Part shown: one piece after another, positions 10,111 to 19,232 of the stretch
Numbering within the stretch: position 1 is the stretch's first letter
Layout: each line of letters begins with the position of its first letter
Assembly: GCF_937920395.1 (NCBI RefSeq)
Contig: NZ_CALEVF010000035.1
Span: 1 to 64,000, forward strand
Length of the DNA: 64,000 nucleotides
Source of the DNA: an uncultured Clostridium sp.
GTDB taxonomy: Bacteria > Bacillota > Clostridia > Clostridiales > Clostridiaceae
Direction: 5' to 3'
Program-made: the position numbers and the translations under genes
Notes under the pieces: model-generated
What the model was told of the DNA's origin: nothing
The model's input: the letters and a program-made list of their open reading frames with translations, nothing else
Databases searched by the model: none

Positions 10111-10338
10111 AATGTTTAAATGTGGCAATATTTATACTTAGCACAATACATTATATAAATAAAAATTATTAATAATGTATATGAATTATATGGAGAAGTA
10201 TAAGAAGTTTTGAAATTAATATAGATAAGATATTCTTAATTTGCTTTTAATGTTATAAATATATAGTATGATATATAGGGGAAGTTATTAAAAATATATG
10301 GCAGTTAACTAATAAAAGAGGATAAAGGAGTATTTTAA

Positions 10339-11379
10339 ATGCACACAATAAGACAATTAGTTCAAAGAGATTCAGTAATGAAAATATTATTATTGGCAAC
10401 TCTGGTATTATTCGCTTATTTAATAAGATCTATTTTAAATTTGATTTTATTAACTTTTATGATTGCTTATTTAGCAAATAGTCTACAAAGTTTATTAATT
10501 AAGCAAATCAACAAAGTTATAAAGGTAAATCCAGCTATTATTACTATAATTATATATTTGTTTATGACAATAACTGTAGTGATGCTCGCAGTGAAATATA
10601 TACCACTTGCTATTTATCAAAGTTTACATATTTTAAAAAGAATGGAATTCACTGATTTTGCCATAGATACAAAAGGAAATATGAAGTATTTAGCACCAAT
10701 ATTTCATCAAATTAATATAGCAAGTTATGCTAAAACGGGAATCCAAAGTATTATGGTTTTTATAACAGATTTTGGAGCATGGAGTTTGAATTTTTTTATG
10801 GCACTTCTATTGAGTTTGGTATTTGTATTAGAGAAAGATAGTGTATTAAAATTTTTATATAAGTTCAAAGATAGTAAAGTATCTAGAGCATACAATTATT
10901 TAAGTTACTTTGGTAATAATTTTTTGAATTCTTTTGGTAAAGTAATCAGAACTCAAATAATGATAGCCTTTGTAAATACAACATTATCAATTATAGGACT
11001 TACCATAATGGGTTTTCCTGCATTGTTAGCCCTTGCATTTATGATATTTATTTTAAGTCTTGTACCTGTGGCCGGAGTATTTTTCTCTTTAATTCCCTTA
11101 TGTTTAATTGCTTTTAAAATAGGAGGATTAATTAAAGTAGTTTTTGTACTTATTATGATCTTTATAATTCATGCTGTTGAAAGCTATGTTTTAAACCCAA
11201 AACTTATGTCTGATACGACACATCTTCCGATATTTTTTACTTTTACAACATTAATAATATCAGAACATTTTATGGGAACTTGGGGTCTTCTACTTGGTAT
11301 ACCAATGTTTATATTTATATTAGATCTAATTGGAGTAAATTTGAGCGAAAAAAATGACTCGAAAATTAAAGACAATTAA
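10339..11379 (+). CDS. AI-2E family membrane transporter
   Basis: A 346-residue integral membrane protein with about seven or eight hydrophobic helices: two near the N-terminus (residues 16-50), one near 65-85, then a soluble loop (100-135), and a block of helices from 140 to 335. The C-terminal half carries the family pattern around GFPALLALAFMIFILSLVPV and the late VESYVLNPKLM segment. The family (PF01594) includes E. coli TqsA and YdiK and Bacillus YtvI/YueF; members export small molecules or act as antiporters, and the substrate here is unknown. The start is ATG 10339 with AAAGGAG 8 bases upstream. The next gene begins 70 bases later, without a terminator between them. Confidence 0.85.
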   Translation: MHTIRQLVQRDSVMKILLLATLVLFAYLIRSILNLILLTFMIAYLANSLQSLLIKQINKVIKVNPAIITIIIYLFMTITVVMLAVKYIPLAIYQSLHILKRMEFTDFAIDTKGNMKYLAPIFHQINIASYAKTGIQSIMVFITDFGAWSLNFFMALLLSLVFVLEKDSVLKFLYKFKDSKVSRAYNYLSYFGNNFLNSFGKVIRTQIMIAFVNTTLSIIGLTIMGFPALLALAFMIFILSLVPVAGVFFSLIPLCLIAFKIGGLIKVVFVLIMIFIIHAVESYVLNPKLMSDTTHLPIFFTFTTLIISEHFMGTWGLLLGIPMFIFILDLIGVNLSEKNDSKIKDN

Positions 11380-11449
11380 AGGAAAAATATATTTTATAAT
11401 ATACCATATTGATATTTTAAATGAATTACAATAAAGGGGGGACAATTAC

Positions 11450-12523
11450 ATGAGTTTTCAATTACCGAAGTTTGTATCGCCAGATTTTTCGCAGAGTTTT
11501 TTTATGAGCGCACCGGATGCTAAAGTAGAGGAAGTTAAGAAAGATGGAGTTGCACCGATTGGCTTTATAATAACTTCTATATTTCCTGAATATTTTAAAA
11601 TTAAAGGGGAGTGGGTGCTTCCAATTCAAACATCCATCGAATGCACTGCAGTTGTTCGTGGTAACAATACTGTAGAAATTGTGGAATTTAGAAATCTTAA
11701 AACACATGATAAAGTTGTTTTAGGTAAATGCACGGATGGAAGAGAGGGTGTATATAAGCATACTAGTGGATTTGATAATTTACCTAAGGTAGGATTAGGT
11801 AGATCTGTCGAATCCTCATTTTCAAGGGATTATAAGGAGTTATATGAGTTACTAGAATATGAAAAAGAAAATAATGGATATATCGTTTGGGTTCTAGGAC
11901 CAGCTGTTGTTTTTGATTATGATACTAGAGCAGCGCTATCCTCGCTTTGCTCCAATGGATATGTTGATTCTCTTATGGCTGGGAATGCTATGGCAACTCA
12001 TGATTTAGAGGGTGGGTTATTAGGGACAGCCCTTGGTCAAAATATATATACGCAAGAATCTGTACCAATGGGTCATTATAACCATTTAGATCTAATAAAT
12101 GAGGCCAGACGGGCAGGCTCTATAGAAGAATTACTTGATGAAGGAAATATAAAAGATGGATTTATGAAAACCTGCATGGAGAAGAAAATACCTATAGTAC
12201 TTGTTGGGTCTATAAGAGATGATGGGCCACTTCCACCGGTTTATCATGAGGTATCTTGTGGACTTGATGCTATGAAGAAAGAAACAGATAAAGCTACAGT
12301 GATAATTTGTCTTGCTACTATTCTTCACTCAGTTGCGACTGCAAACTTGACTTCATCTTATAAAGTTGTAAATGGAAAAGTAAGACCAATATATTTTTAC
12401 TGCGTAGACATTTCTGAATATGCAGTTAATCAAGTATCGGTTGCTAGAGAATATATAGGTATTAAAACGATAGTTACTAATGTTCAAGATTTTGTAGTAA
12501 AAGTTCAAAAAAATTTATGTTAA
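11450..12523 (+). CDS. TIGR00300-type protein (ArgZ/AgrE C-terminal-like, possible ornithine cyclodeaminase)
   Basis: A 357-residue cytoplasmic protein with the layout of the old 'LOR/SDH bifunctional enzyme conserved domain' family: an N-terminal alpha/beta domain of about 110 residues ending in VEFRNLKTHDKVVLGK, then a Rossmann-like C-terminal domain with IVWVLGPAVVFDYDTRAALS, GNAMATHDLEGGLLGT and HYNHLDLINEARRAGSI. In archaea and cyanobacteria relatives act as NAD-dependent ornithine cyclodeaminases making proline. Activity here is inferred from the family and is not certain. The start is ATG 11450 with AAAGGGGGG upstream. A clear paralogue follows 46 bases later, and both may share a transcript. 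Confidence 0.65.
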   Translation: MSFQLPKFVSPDFSQSFFMSAPDAKVEEVKKDGVAPIGFIITSIFPEYFKIKGEWVLPIQTSIECTAVVRGNNTVEIVEFRNLKTHDKVVLGKCTDGREGVYKHTSGFDNLPKVGLGRSVESSFSRDYKELYELLEYEKENNGYIVWVLGPAVVFDYDTRAALSSLCSNGYVDSLMAGNAMATHDLEGGLLGTALGQNIYTQESVPMGHYNHLDLINEARRAGSIEELLDEGNIKDGFMKTCMEKKIPIVLVGSIRDDGPLPPVYHEVSCGLDAMKKETDKATVIICLATILHSVATANLTSSYKVVNGKVRPIYFYCVDISEYAVNQVSVAREYIGIKTIVTNVQDFVVKVQKNLC

Positions 12524-12569
12524 AGATATGCTAATATAAATTAACATATCAGTTAGGGGGAGATTTTAA

Positions 12570-13654
12570 ATGGCATTTGAGCTGCCAAAGTTTACATCAC
12601 CAGATTTCGGACATGAGTTTTTTATTAATGCTCCAGATTGTAAAATCAAAAAAGTAATTAAAGAAGGGGTTGCACATATTGGTTATCATGCATTATCAAT
12701 ATATCCTGAGTATTTTAAAATAAAAGGCAATTGGATACTCGCGAGTGAAAGTCGTATGGATAGTGTTGCAATTGTTACTCCTAGTGGGGGTATAGATGTT
12801 GTGGAATTTAGAAATTTAAAAATTGGAGATAATGTTGTATTAGGAAGATCTGAAGATGGAAGTGAAGGCATATATATGTATACTGAAGGTTTTATTACTC
12901 ACAAGGAAAATGTTGATACCTTTGCATTTAGAACTGGTAGATCAAGAGAAACAGCATTTTCTAAAGATTACGATGAATTATATAAGATTATGCAATATGA
13001 AAAGGACCATGCGGGGAAAATAGTTTGGGTTTTAGGACCCTCAATTGCTTTAGATCACGAATCAAGAGCTGCATTTACATCAATTGTAGAAAATGGGTAT
13101 GCTCAAGCTGTTTTATCTGGAAATAACTTTGCTACTATGATTTAGAAGAAGCAATGTTCAAAACAGTTTCAGGTCAGGAAACTTTTGAGTCACGTGCAAC
13201 TGCTCATTATAACTATATTGCAACTATAAATGAAGCCAGAAGAATAGGATCGCTCAAAGGATTAATAAATTCAGGGGTAGTTAAAGATGGTATATTAAAA
13301 GCTTGCCAGGAAAATGATGTTCCTGTAGTACTTGCCAGCAGTATAAGAGATAGATATACATTGCCCGATGTTTATGATAATGTGTATGAATCTCAAGATG
13401 CTATGAGGAAACATACTAGAAATGCAACTATGCTCATATGTTTATCATCAGTACTACATACGATAGCTGCAGGAAATATGACTCCATCATACACTGTAAA
13501 AGATGGTGTTGTTAGGCCAGTATATATATATTCTATTGACATACAAGAGTTCTCTGTTAATAAATTATCCGACAGAGGAACATTAGAAGTTAAGACATTG
13601 GTTACAAATGTTCAAAATTTTATAACAAATGTAGCTAGAGGATTAATAAAATAA
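12570..13654 (+). pseudogene. Frameshifted paralogue of the TIGR00300-type gene
   Basis: This is a second copy of the preceding family, similar along its whole length (MAFELPKFTSPDFGHEFFIN against MSFQLPKFVSPDFSQSFFMS). The first reading frame runs from ATG 12570 to a TAG at 13143 and the remainder continues in another frame to 13654. Adding one base between 13136 and 13137 restores A-T-H-D-L-E-E-A, exactly the conserved ATHDLEG block of the intact neighbour. The lesion is therefore a one-base deletion, probably of the C in a CAT codon. Apart from it, about 360 codons are intact, so decay is recent or the base was lost in sequencing. An ATG at 13154 could in principle start the C-terminal domain alone. 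Confidence 0.8.
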
Positions 13655-13734
13655 TGTTTACTATGATGTTTGTAGAATTGATAAGTAGATACAAATAGGA
13701 GGCCTTTACAGGCTTCCTATAGGTTTGTAAAAAT

Positions 13735-14357
13735 TTATTCCCTCATTAGAATTGTATCAAGTGCTTCGAAGCTGCTATAGCCTAGAGATATGATTTTTCT
13801 TTTATGGCCTTTTTCAAGAATAACTGTTGGATAACTGTCTACCTTCAATTGTTTGCTTTTTTTAAAGTATTTAAGAGTTTCTTCATACAATAATTGTGAA
13901 GTGAATTTTTTTCGAATTCTTCTTTAGAAATACCAAAACTTTCGGCAATTCTAGTATAAACAGTAATATCATTCAGATCTTCGCCGTTTACAAAAAATGC
14001 TTTTTGAATTTGTTGTAAAAAATCAAATGCCATATCTTTATTTGATTTTTGAAAGAGAACAATTGCCTTTGCTCCTGGCAAACTATCTAGAACTCTATCA
14101 CCGTTGTCTAATACATTTTTATATGCTTCACCAAAGTATACACTAGTTAATTCCTCTATTGAAACAGTGATATTTTTTATATATCCACCAAAAAAAGTGT
14201 CTGCCACTATAGCAAGATTATCTCCCCACATAGCACTGGGTATTATTTCAAAATCAAATTTGTCCTTATGTTTTTCGTGGATTTTAGTAATCACATCATT
14301 AAACCCATAACACCACCCGCAAATTGTATCCATAACATAATATATTTTTTTTTTCAT
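13735..14357 (-). pseudogene. DsbA/FrnE-like thioredoxin-fold protein, frameshifted near its C-terminus
   Basis: On the minus strand the protein begins at ATG 14357 (MKKKIYYVMDTICGWCYGF), with a CGWC redox motif at residues 13-16, and reads 170 residues to a premature stop at 13845. The family usually has about 205 residues. The missing tail is present in the next frame: adding one A to the seven-A run at 13906-13912 continues through KSKQLKVDSYPTVILEKG and IISLGYSSFEALDTILMRE to a stop at 13735. The Val-Asp-Ser-Tyr-Pro-Thr piece is the cis-Pro loop of the thioredoxin fold. Homopolymer slippage, in the cell or in sequencing, is the obvious cause. It probably acts in disulfide exchange in the cytoplasm, as no signal peptide is seen. 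Confidence 0.8.
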
Positions 14358-14758
14358 ATTTTGTACCCCCTAAAGTATTAGTGTTGTGTAACATTATCTA
14401 ATATTATTGTGATTTATCTGTTTAAACCATAGCATAAATCATGTGAACAACACTTTGACTAGTATTATACCAATCTATTCTGCGTTGCAAGTAAAGTTAT
14501 ATACCTAATTAATTCATAAGACATAGTTTGTCCTTCTATTGTTAATTACATTTTTCCTATATATTATAACATATTACAAATAATAGAAATATTTTTTTAT
14601 TTTGGTATAAGTTAAAGGTTAATATAAAAAACAGATATAATCGACTATTCTTGTCGTTTCTTTCGTTTATGACATAAAAGAGTAATTTAGAGAAGTCTAT
14701 TATAAAACTTTATTTAATATAATATTTAAAAGAATTATGTTGAAAAGGTAGGGAATAA
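14358..14758. other. 400-bp intergenic region between divergent genes
   Basis: It holds the promoter of the minus-strand DsbA-like gene and, near its right end, a palindromic element (14666-14678) and a -10 hexamer TATAAT (14718-14723) for the plus-strand gene. No open frame or RNA structure was recognised in the rest. Confidence 0.5.
14655..14723 (+). promoter_or_regulatory. Putative palindromic operator, copy 1
   Basis: TTTATGACATAAA at 14666-14678 is a perfect inverted repeat around one central base. It lies in a longer segment (from 14655) largely identical to one at 15764-15800. It lies about 16 bases upstream of where the -35 for the TATAAT at 14718-14723 should be, which fits an activator or response-regulator site. 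The regulator is unknown. Confidence 0.45.
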
Positions 14759-15745
14759 ATGAAATCTATAAAATTAAATAAGAATAAAGTTCTTCAAATT
14801 ATTATTGGGGTATTAACAGTTTTATTATTAACGTTAGTTATTTTTATTGTATATCATCAAAATAGAACTCCTATAGAGATAACAATGGGAGGACGGTTTT
14901 ATAAACAAGTTAGTGATAGTGAAGGGAAAGACTTTGATAAATATTTTAGACCATCAAAATTACCATCTATTAATGATAGGTTTAATGGTTTTAATTTTTT
15001 TGATAAGTTCTACGATAAAAAGCCTTCTGAAATTATATTGCAAAGTAACCTTTTTAAAACTCCAGAGGATACAATAATTAATTATTTCAGCGTATTAAGG
15101 CAAGCAGCGAATCCAATAGAAGGGAAAAGTGCGGGTTGCGGAACACTTGGATACGCACAAATACCGTATCCTGTGGCATATAATTTTTTATCGTCTGAAT
15201 ATAGAGGAAAGTTGAATTATACTGAGTACCTTAAATCTTTTGAAAATATTCTTCACATAAATCTAATAAAACTAAAAAAAGTTCCTGAGTTAAATAATAA
15301 TTTAAATACAATGAAATATTTTGTTGAGATCGAAATTATGAAAGGCACAGAAGAAAATATCTCTAATTTTGCTTATTATTATGCGTTTATTGAAATATCA
15401 AAAGAAGGCAATTTGTACAAGATTTCTGATACCCAATTTTTTGGAGAGGATTTTTTATGTGCACCTTATCATGGGTGGAGTCATAATGCTGAATTTGTAG
15501 TGGATATTAAATATGGGGATTGGTGTAAACTTGTAAAGGAAAGATATCCAACAAAACAAGAAGGGTATGTAAAGAATATATATTTCAAAGGTACAGAGGG
15601 TAATGATTATAAGTTCGTATTTTTTCAATTAACTAATGATACTGATATAGAGATTGCACAATATAAAAAAGATGTTAAGGGGAATTGGAATTTAATAAAG
15701 ATTGACCCAGAAAAATGTTTAGAGAAAAAAATATCTAGTAATTAA
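14759..15745 (+). CDS. Membrane-anchored protein of unknown function
   Basis: A 328-residue protein with a short positive N-terminus and one membrane helix at about residues 12-32 (IIIGVLTVLLLTLVIFIVY). The rest is extracellular, with Tyr/Asn-rich beta-type sequence and a C-terminal Cys (CLEKKISSN) as well as Cys in a SAGCGTLG segment. It lacks a lipobox, so the helix is an anchor rather than a lipoprotein signal. I do not recognise the family. The start is ATG 14759 after GGTAGGG. The palindromic element upstream is shared with the ABC exporter that follows, which suggests joint control, perhaps in envelope stress or ion homeostasis; that is inference. Confidence 0.7.
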   Translation: MKSIKLNKNKVLQIIIGVLTVLLLTLVIFIVYHQNRTPIEITMGGRFYKQVSDSEGKDFDKYFRPSKLPSINDRFNGFNFFDKFYDKKPSEIILQSNLFKTPEDTIINYFSVLRQAANPIEGKSAGCGTLGYAQIPYPVAYNFLSSEYRGKLNYTEYLKSFENILHINLIKLKKVPELNNNLNTMKYFVEIEIMKGTEENISNFAYYYAFIEISKEGNLYKISDTQFFGEDFLCAPYHGWSHNAEFVVDIKYGDWCKLVKERYPTKQEGYVKNIYFKGTEGNDYKFVFFQLTNDTDIEIAQYKKDVKGNWNLIKIDPEKCLEKKISSN

Positions 15746-15763
15746 AAAAGCATTCCAAATTTA

Positions 15764-15835
15764 CGATTTCTTCCGTTTATGACATAAAGGAGGCATTTAA
15801 GAATATTTGACTTGTATTGTATCTTTTTATAGGTT
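15764..15835 (+). promoter_or_regulatory. Putative palindromic operator, copy 2, with promoter
   Basis: TTTATGACATAAA recurs at 15776-15788 inside a segment resembling 14655-14690. A promoter-like TTGACT (15807-15812), 17-base spacer, TAGGTT (15830-15835) follows at nearly the same distance as in copy 1. It would drive the ABC exporter genes. Confidence 0.45.
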
Positions 15836-15906
15836 AAGGTTTAGACAATGATAGATAAATAATAAGTATTTTTAAATTACAATATTTTACAGAGGGAGGA
15901 ATTAAA

Positions 15907-16635
15907 TTGTTAGAGGTAAAAAACCTTACTAAAAAATTTAAAAATTTTACAGCGGTGGATGGAGTTTCGTTTGAAGTTAATAAGGGCGAAATACTAGGTC
16001 TTATTGGAGAAAATGGAGCCGGAAAAACAACTATAATGAGAATGCTTGCAACTATGCTTAAGGTAACAGCGGGAGAAGGAAAAATTGCAGGGCATGATTT
16101 AGTGAAAGAACCTGAGAATATTCGAGGAGAAATTGGGATTTTATTTGGTGGAGAGGTAGGCCTATATGACAGGCTTACAGCAAGAGAAAATATAATGTAT
16201 TTTGCCCAATTGAATGGTATGAGCGAGATTGATGCAAAAAAAAGTATTGAAGAACTTGTGTGCGAGCTTGAAATGAGTGAATTTATAGATAAAAGGGTAG
16301 GTAAATTCTCAAGAGGTATGAAACAAAAGGTAGCAATTGCAAGAAGCATTGTCCATAAGCCTTCAGTTATGTTATTCGATGAACCAAGTACTGGCCTTGA
16401 TGTTTCTGCCACAAGACTTATTCAAGATTTTATATTTAACTGTAAGTCAGAAGGTAAGGCTATAGTTTTTTCAAGTCACAGCATGGTAGAGGTTGAAAAG
16501 CTTTGTGATAGAGTCGTAATAATCCATAAGGGGAAAGTTGTGGAGCAAGGGACAATAAGTGCACTTAAAAGTAAATATAATAATGAAGATATGGAAGATA
16601 TTTTTGTGAAACTTATAGGGGGTAGTCATGAATAA
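15907..16635 (+). CDS. ABC exporter ATP-binding protein, NatA-like
   Basis: A 242-residue ABC ATPase: Walker A GENGAGKTT (residues 37-45), Q-loop region replaced by LFGGEVGLYDRLTARENI as in ABC-2 exporters, signature FSRGMKQKVAIARS near 137-150, Walker B VMLFDEPSTGLD near 157-168, and the switch His in SSHSM. The start is TTG 15907 with GGGAGGAATTAAA upstream. The gene overlaps the permease gene by 8 bases, giving a two-component exporter. The closest functional match is Bacillus NatAB, a sodium exporter, though drug or peptide export is possible. A palindrome-bearing promoter lies upstream. Confidence 0.88.
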   Translation: MLEVKNLTKKFKNFTAVDGVSFEVNKGEILGLIGENGAGKTTIMRMLATMLKVTAGEGKIAGHDLVKEPENIRGEIGILFGGEVGLYDRLTARENIMYFAQLNGMSEIDAKKSIEELVCELEMSEFIDKRVGKFSRGMKQKVAIARSIVHKPSVMLFDEPSTGLDVSATRLIQDFIFNCKSEGKAIVFSSHSMVEVEKLCDRVVIIHKGKVVEQGTISALKSKYNNEDMEDIFVKLIGGSHE

Positions 16636-17812
16636 ATTAGTTAGTGTAATATTACTAAAAGAACTTAAGGACATGCTTAGAGATAAAAAGACAATAATAG
16701 TAAGTTTGCTTATTCCTCTTTTGTTAATGCCAGTACTTAGTTTTATTATGGGGAAAACTATGAATAGCGCACAGGATGATGTTAATCAAAATACTAAGAT
16801 TGTAATGTCCGATAAGGGTAATAGTAGCCTAGGTAAAATATTAAAAAAAGACAAATCTATAAAATTTATAAGTGGCACTGATGGACAAGGAGCAGTAAAG
16901 GCTGGAAAGGCACTACTGTTTGTGGAAATACCAAAGGATTTTGATGCATCTATTTCAAAAGATAATAATTCTGGTATAAAGATTTTTTACGATAATACAA
17001 GTCAAAAATCATCAATTGCGCTTAGTAAGGTAACTGTTATAATAGATGAATTAAGTAAAGAAATAGTGGGAAGTAGGTTAACAAAAAGGAATATTGATAT
17101 AAAGATATTGACACCAATAACAGTTGCTAAAACAAGTTTTCAAAAGGAAGAAAATGCAGAGGGACAGATAATACTCGGAATGCTTATTCCTATATTTGTG
17201 CTTCTTTATAGTGCAACGGGGACTATTGCAGCAGCAACAGATTTAGGAGCGGGTGAGAAGGAACGTGGAACACTTGAACCACTTTTAACTACCAAAGCTG
17301 GAAGACATTATATATTAACAGGAAAACTCTATGCAATAACAATAATGGGTTTTATAGTATCAGTATGTTCGATGATTGGACTGATAGTCTCAATGAAAAT
17401 TCCTGGTGGGATGTTTGGAAATGGAAGTACGGCAATTGGGCTAAGTTATAAAGCAATTGCACTTATTGGAGTAATAACAATAATAACAACAATGTTTTTC
17501 GGTGCGCTTGAACTAGCTGTAAGTATATATGCTCGTTCTTTTAAGGAAGCTCAAACTTATTTGACACCATTTTCAATTGTTCCTATATTTGCTGCTTATG
17601 GAACTATGTATATGGATGCTAAAAACATACCTTTTCTTTATTTCAACATACCGCTACTTAGTGTAAGTTCAGTGGTTAAGGAACTTACAAGTGGAATTTA
17701 CAATTATGGTCATATAGGAATAACGATAGGATGGGCTATAATTTATACAATAGCGGCTATTATATTTGCAAGACATATGTTTAATAAAGAAAGTGTAATA
17801 TTTAGATCTTAA
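16628..17812 (+). CDS. ABC-2 type permease, NatB-like
   Basis: A 394-residue membrane protein. One helix lies at about residues 22-45 (LLIPLLLMPVLSFIMG), then a large extracellular domain to about 175, then five or six helices to the C-terminus. The stretch TDLGAGEKERGTLEPLLTTK is the typical coupling segment of the NatB/YhaP group of ABC-2 permeases. It overlaps the ATPase gene by 8 bases, with GGGGGTAG upstream as ribosome binding site. Together the two proteins form the exporter; the substrate is probably Na+ or a cationic toxic compound by analogy with NatAB, which the sequence cannot prove. Confidence 0.85.
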   Translation: MNKLVSVILLKELKDMLRDKKTIIVSLLIPLLLMPVLSFIMGKTMNSAQDDVNQNTKIVMSDKGNSSLGKILKKDKSIKFISGTDGQGAVKAGKALLFVEIPKDFDASISKDNNSGIKIFYDNTSQKSSIALSKVTVIIDELSKEIVGSRLTKRNIDIKILTPITVAKTSFQKEENAEGQIILGMLIPIFVLLYSATGTIAAATDLGAGEKERGTLEPLLTTKAGRHYILTGKLYAITIMGFIVSVCSMIGLIVSMKIPGGMFGNGSTAIGLSYKAIALIGVITIITTMFFGALELAVSIYARSFKEAQTYLTPFSIVPIFAAYGTMYMDAKNIPFLYFNIPLLSVSSVVKELTSGIYNYGHIGITIGWAIIYTIAAIIFARHMFNKESVIFRS

Positions 17813-17863
17813 TAATTTAAACTATTAGTTATTTCATTAACTAATATTATTATTTTACATGTT

Positions 17864-17900
17864 AAAAACAGTCATGTTAAGGCAATATGACTGTTTTTAT
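17864..17900 (+). terminator. Terminator after NatAB-like genes
   Basis: Perfect 12-bp inverted repeat AAAAACAGTCAT / ATGACTGTTTTT with an 11-base loop. The arms end in A and T runs, so it can also end transcription of the minus-strand gene to the right. Confidence 0.85.
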
Positions 17901-17968
17901 AATTATTTTATTTTTATTACTCTGGGTTTTAAGAAAATATTATCATTAATTTCAAACTAGATGATATG

Positions 17969-19055
17969 TTATTGTGTAAGTACTATTGTATTTTTGTAAT
18001 CTACAATAAAAGGTTCACCTTTTTTCATTAAAATATGACTAGAACTATAAGGTTTACCATCCACGGTGATATAAACTTTTTTCACCATATAATAATCACC
18101 CAATGTATTAGTAATGCATTGAAGTATCTGACTTTCGTAAGTACTGCTAGTATTCATTTCTTGCGTGAATTCTTTTGAAAAGTCCACGTATACCATACTA
18201 TCTTTATTTAAATAAAGACTCCTTATTCTTGTATTAGTACTAATTAATTTTCCTAAATTCTTATTTGGAGATTCTTTCAAATAATTTTCAAATAGTTTTT
18301 TTGTTATATCATTTGTATGAAAAAATAGTTTTTTGTCTGTAACATAATCCATACTATTGTTTGCATTTTGGATAATAGAATTTAACTGTTTGAACAAATG
18401 GTAATGATTTGTCTATCTTATTTAGTGAAGAACTTACTTCACCATTATTTGCGTATAAGGTCTTAATTAATCCAACATTGGCTGCATAATAATCTTTGGT
18501 TGTATTTTTCTTTCTTACAGTTGTAACCTCTATACATTTATAACTAGCTAATGGAGTTTTTATAGTGGCATTAACATTGGTTATACTTCGTTTGCTACCA
18601 TCTTTCAATGTCCAAAAATTACCTTTAGTAAGTGGTTGTTTTAATAAAATTTCAGGGCTATTACTAACTTGCGAAGTAAAATTTTCCCTATAATAAATCT
18701 CGTTTTTTGAAGATATAAGTCTTAATTCTCCATCTTTATTTTCGAGCACTTTTATTGATTCTGTATCACCATTGTTAACTATAATTTGTTCTCGGTTCCC
18801 TATTAAATATTCCACATAGATGGAAGAAGTATTATATTCGGTGCCATAACCAGTGTATATATATTTTATGTTTTTTTCAAAAGGATAGTAATCATCTATC
18901 GTAGTTGTAGGCTTAGTCAACTTTGAATTGTCAGCTTTAGGTGCTGTGCTACTTGGGTTATCTGAAATCGTACTTTTAATGGCTGATACTTTTTTAAAAC
19001 CAGGTAGTAAAACAAATATAATAATAATTAATAAAACACGGATATTTTTTTTCAT
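17969..19055 (-). pseudogene. Secreted GerMN-domain protein, split by a frameshift
   Basis: Two overlapping minus-strand frames read as one protein. The first (ATG 19055 to stop at 18354) has a signal peptide or anchor (IRVLLIIIIFVLLPGF), a Ser/Thr/Pro linker and a beta-rich domain, and ends in SLPFVQTVKFYYPKCKQ, the first strand of a GerMN domain. The second frame (to 17969) supplies the rest: VTDKKLFFHTNDITKKLFENY, NTRIRSLYLNKDSMVYVDFS and a C-terminal DGKPYSSSHILMKKGEPF-like end. The frames switch near 18355-18362, by one extra base or two missing. GerMN domains occur in spore germination protein GerM and in envelope lipoproteins. The intact protein would be about 355 residues. A genuine two-gene overlap is less likely, because neither half makes a complete domain. 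Confidence 0.7.
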
Positions 19056-19232
19056 ACAAGCTTATACCTCCTGTTTACCTTTTTATATAAATTCAAAATC
19101 ACACTGATAGCATTCCCATTACTATTAGTTATTATAATACCTGATTTGCTAAATAAGGAAATATAAATTATATTCTCACAAGTATTATAAATAAGACGTA
19201 TAATATAACATCAAATATTAAGGAGATAGATT

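Noticed and set aside
15834-16412. 192-codon minus-strand frame opposite the NatA-like gene
   Set aside because: It lies entirely against a well-conserved ABC ATPase gene; composition and lack of a ribosome binding site mark it as a shadow.
18354-18397. Two independent overlapping genes at the GerMN locus
   Set aside because: Each half encodes only part of one GerMN domain, and joining them gives a complete domain, so a frameshift is the better explanation.
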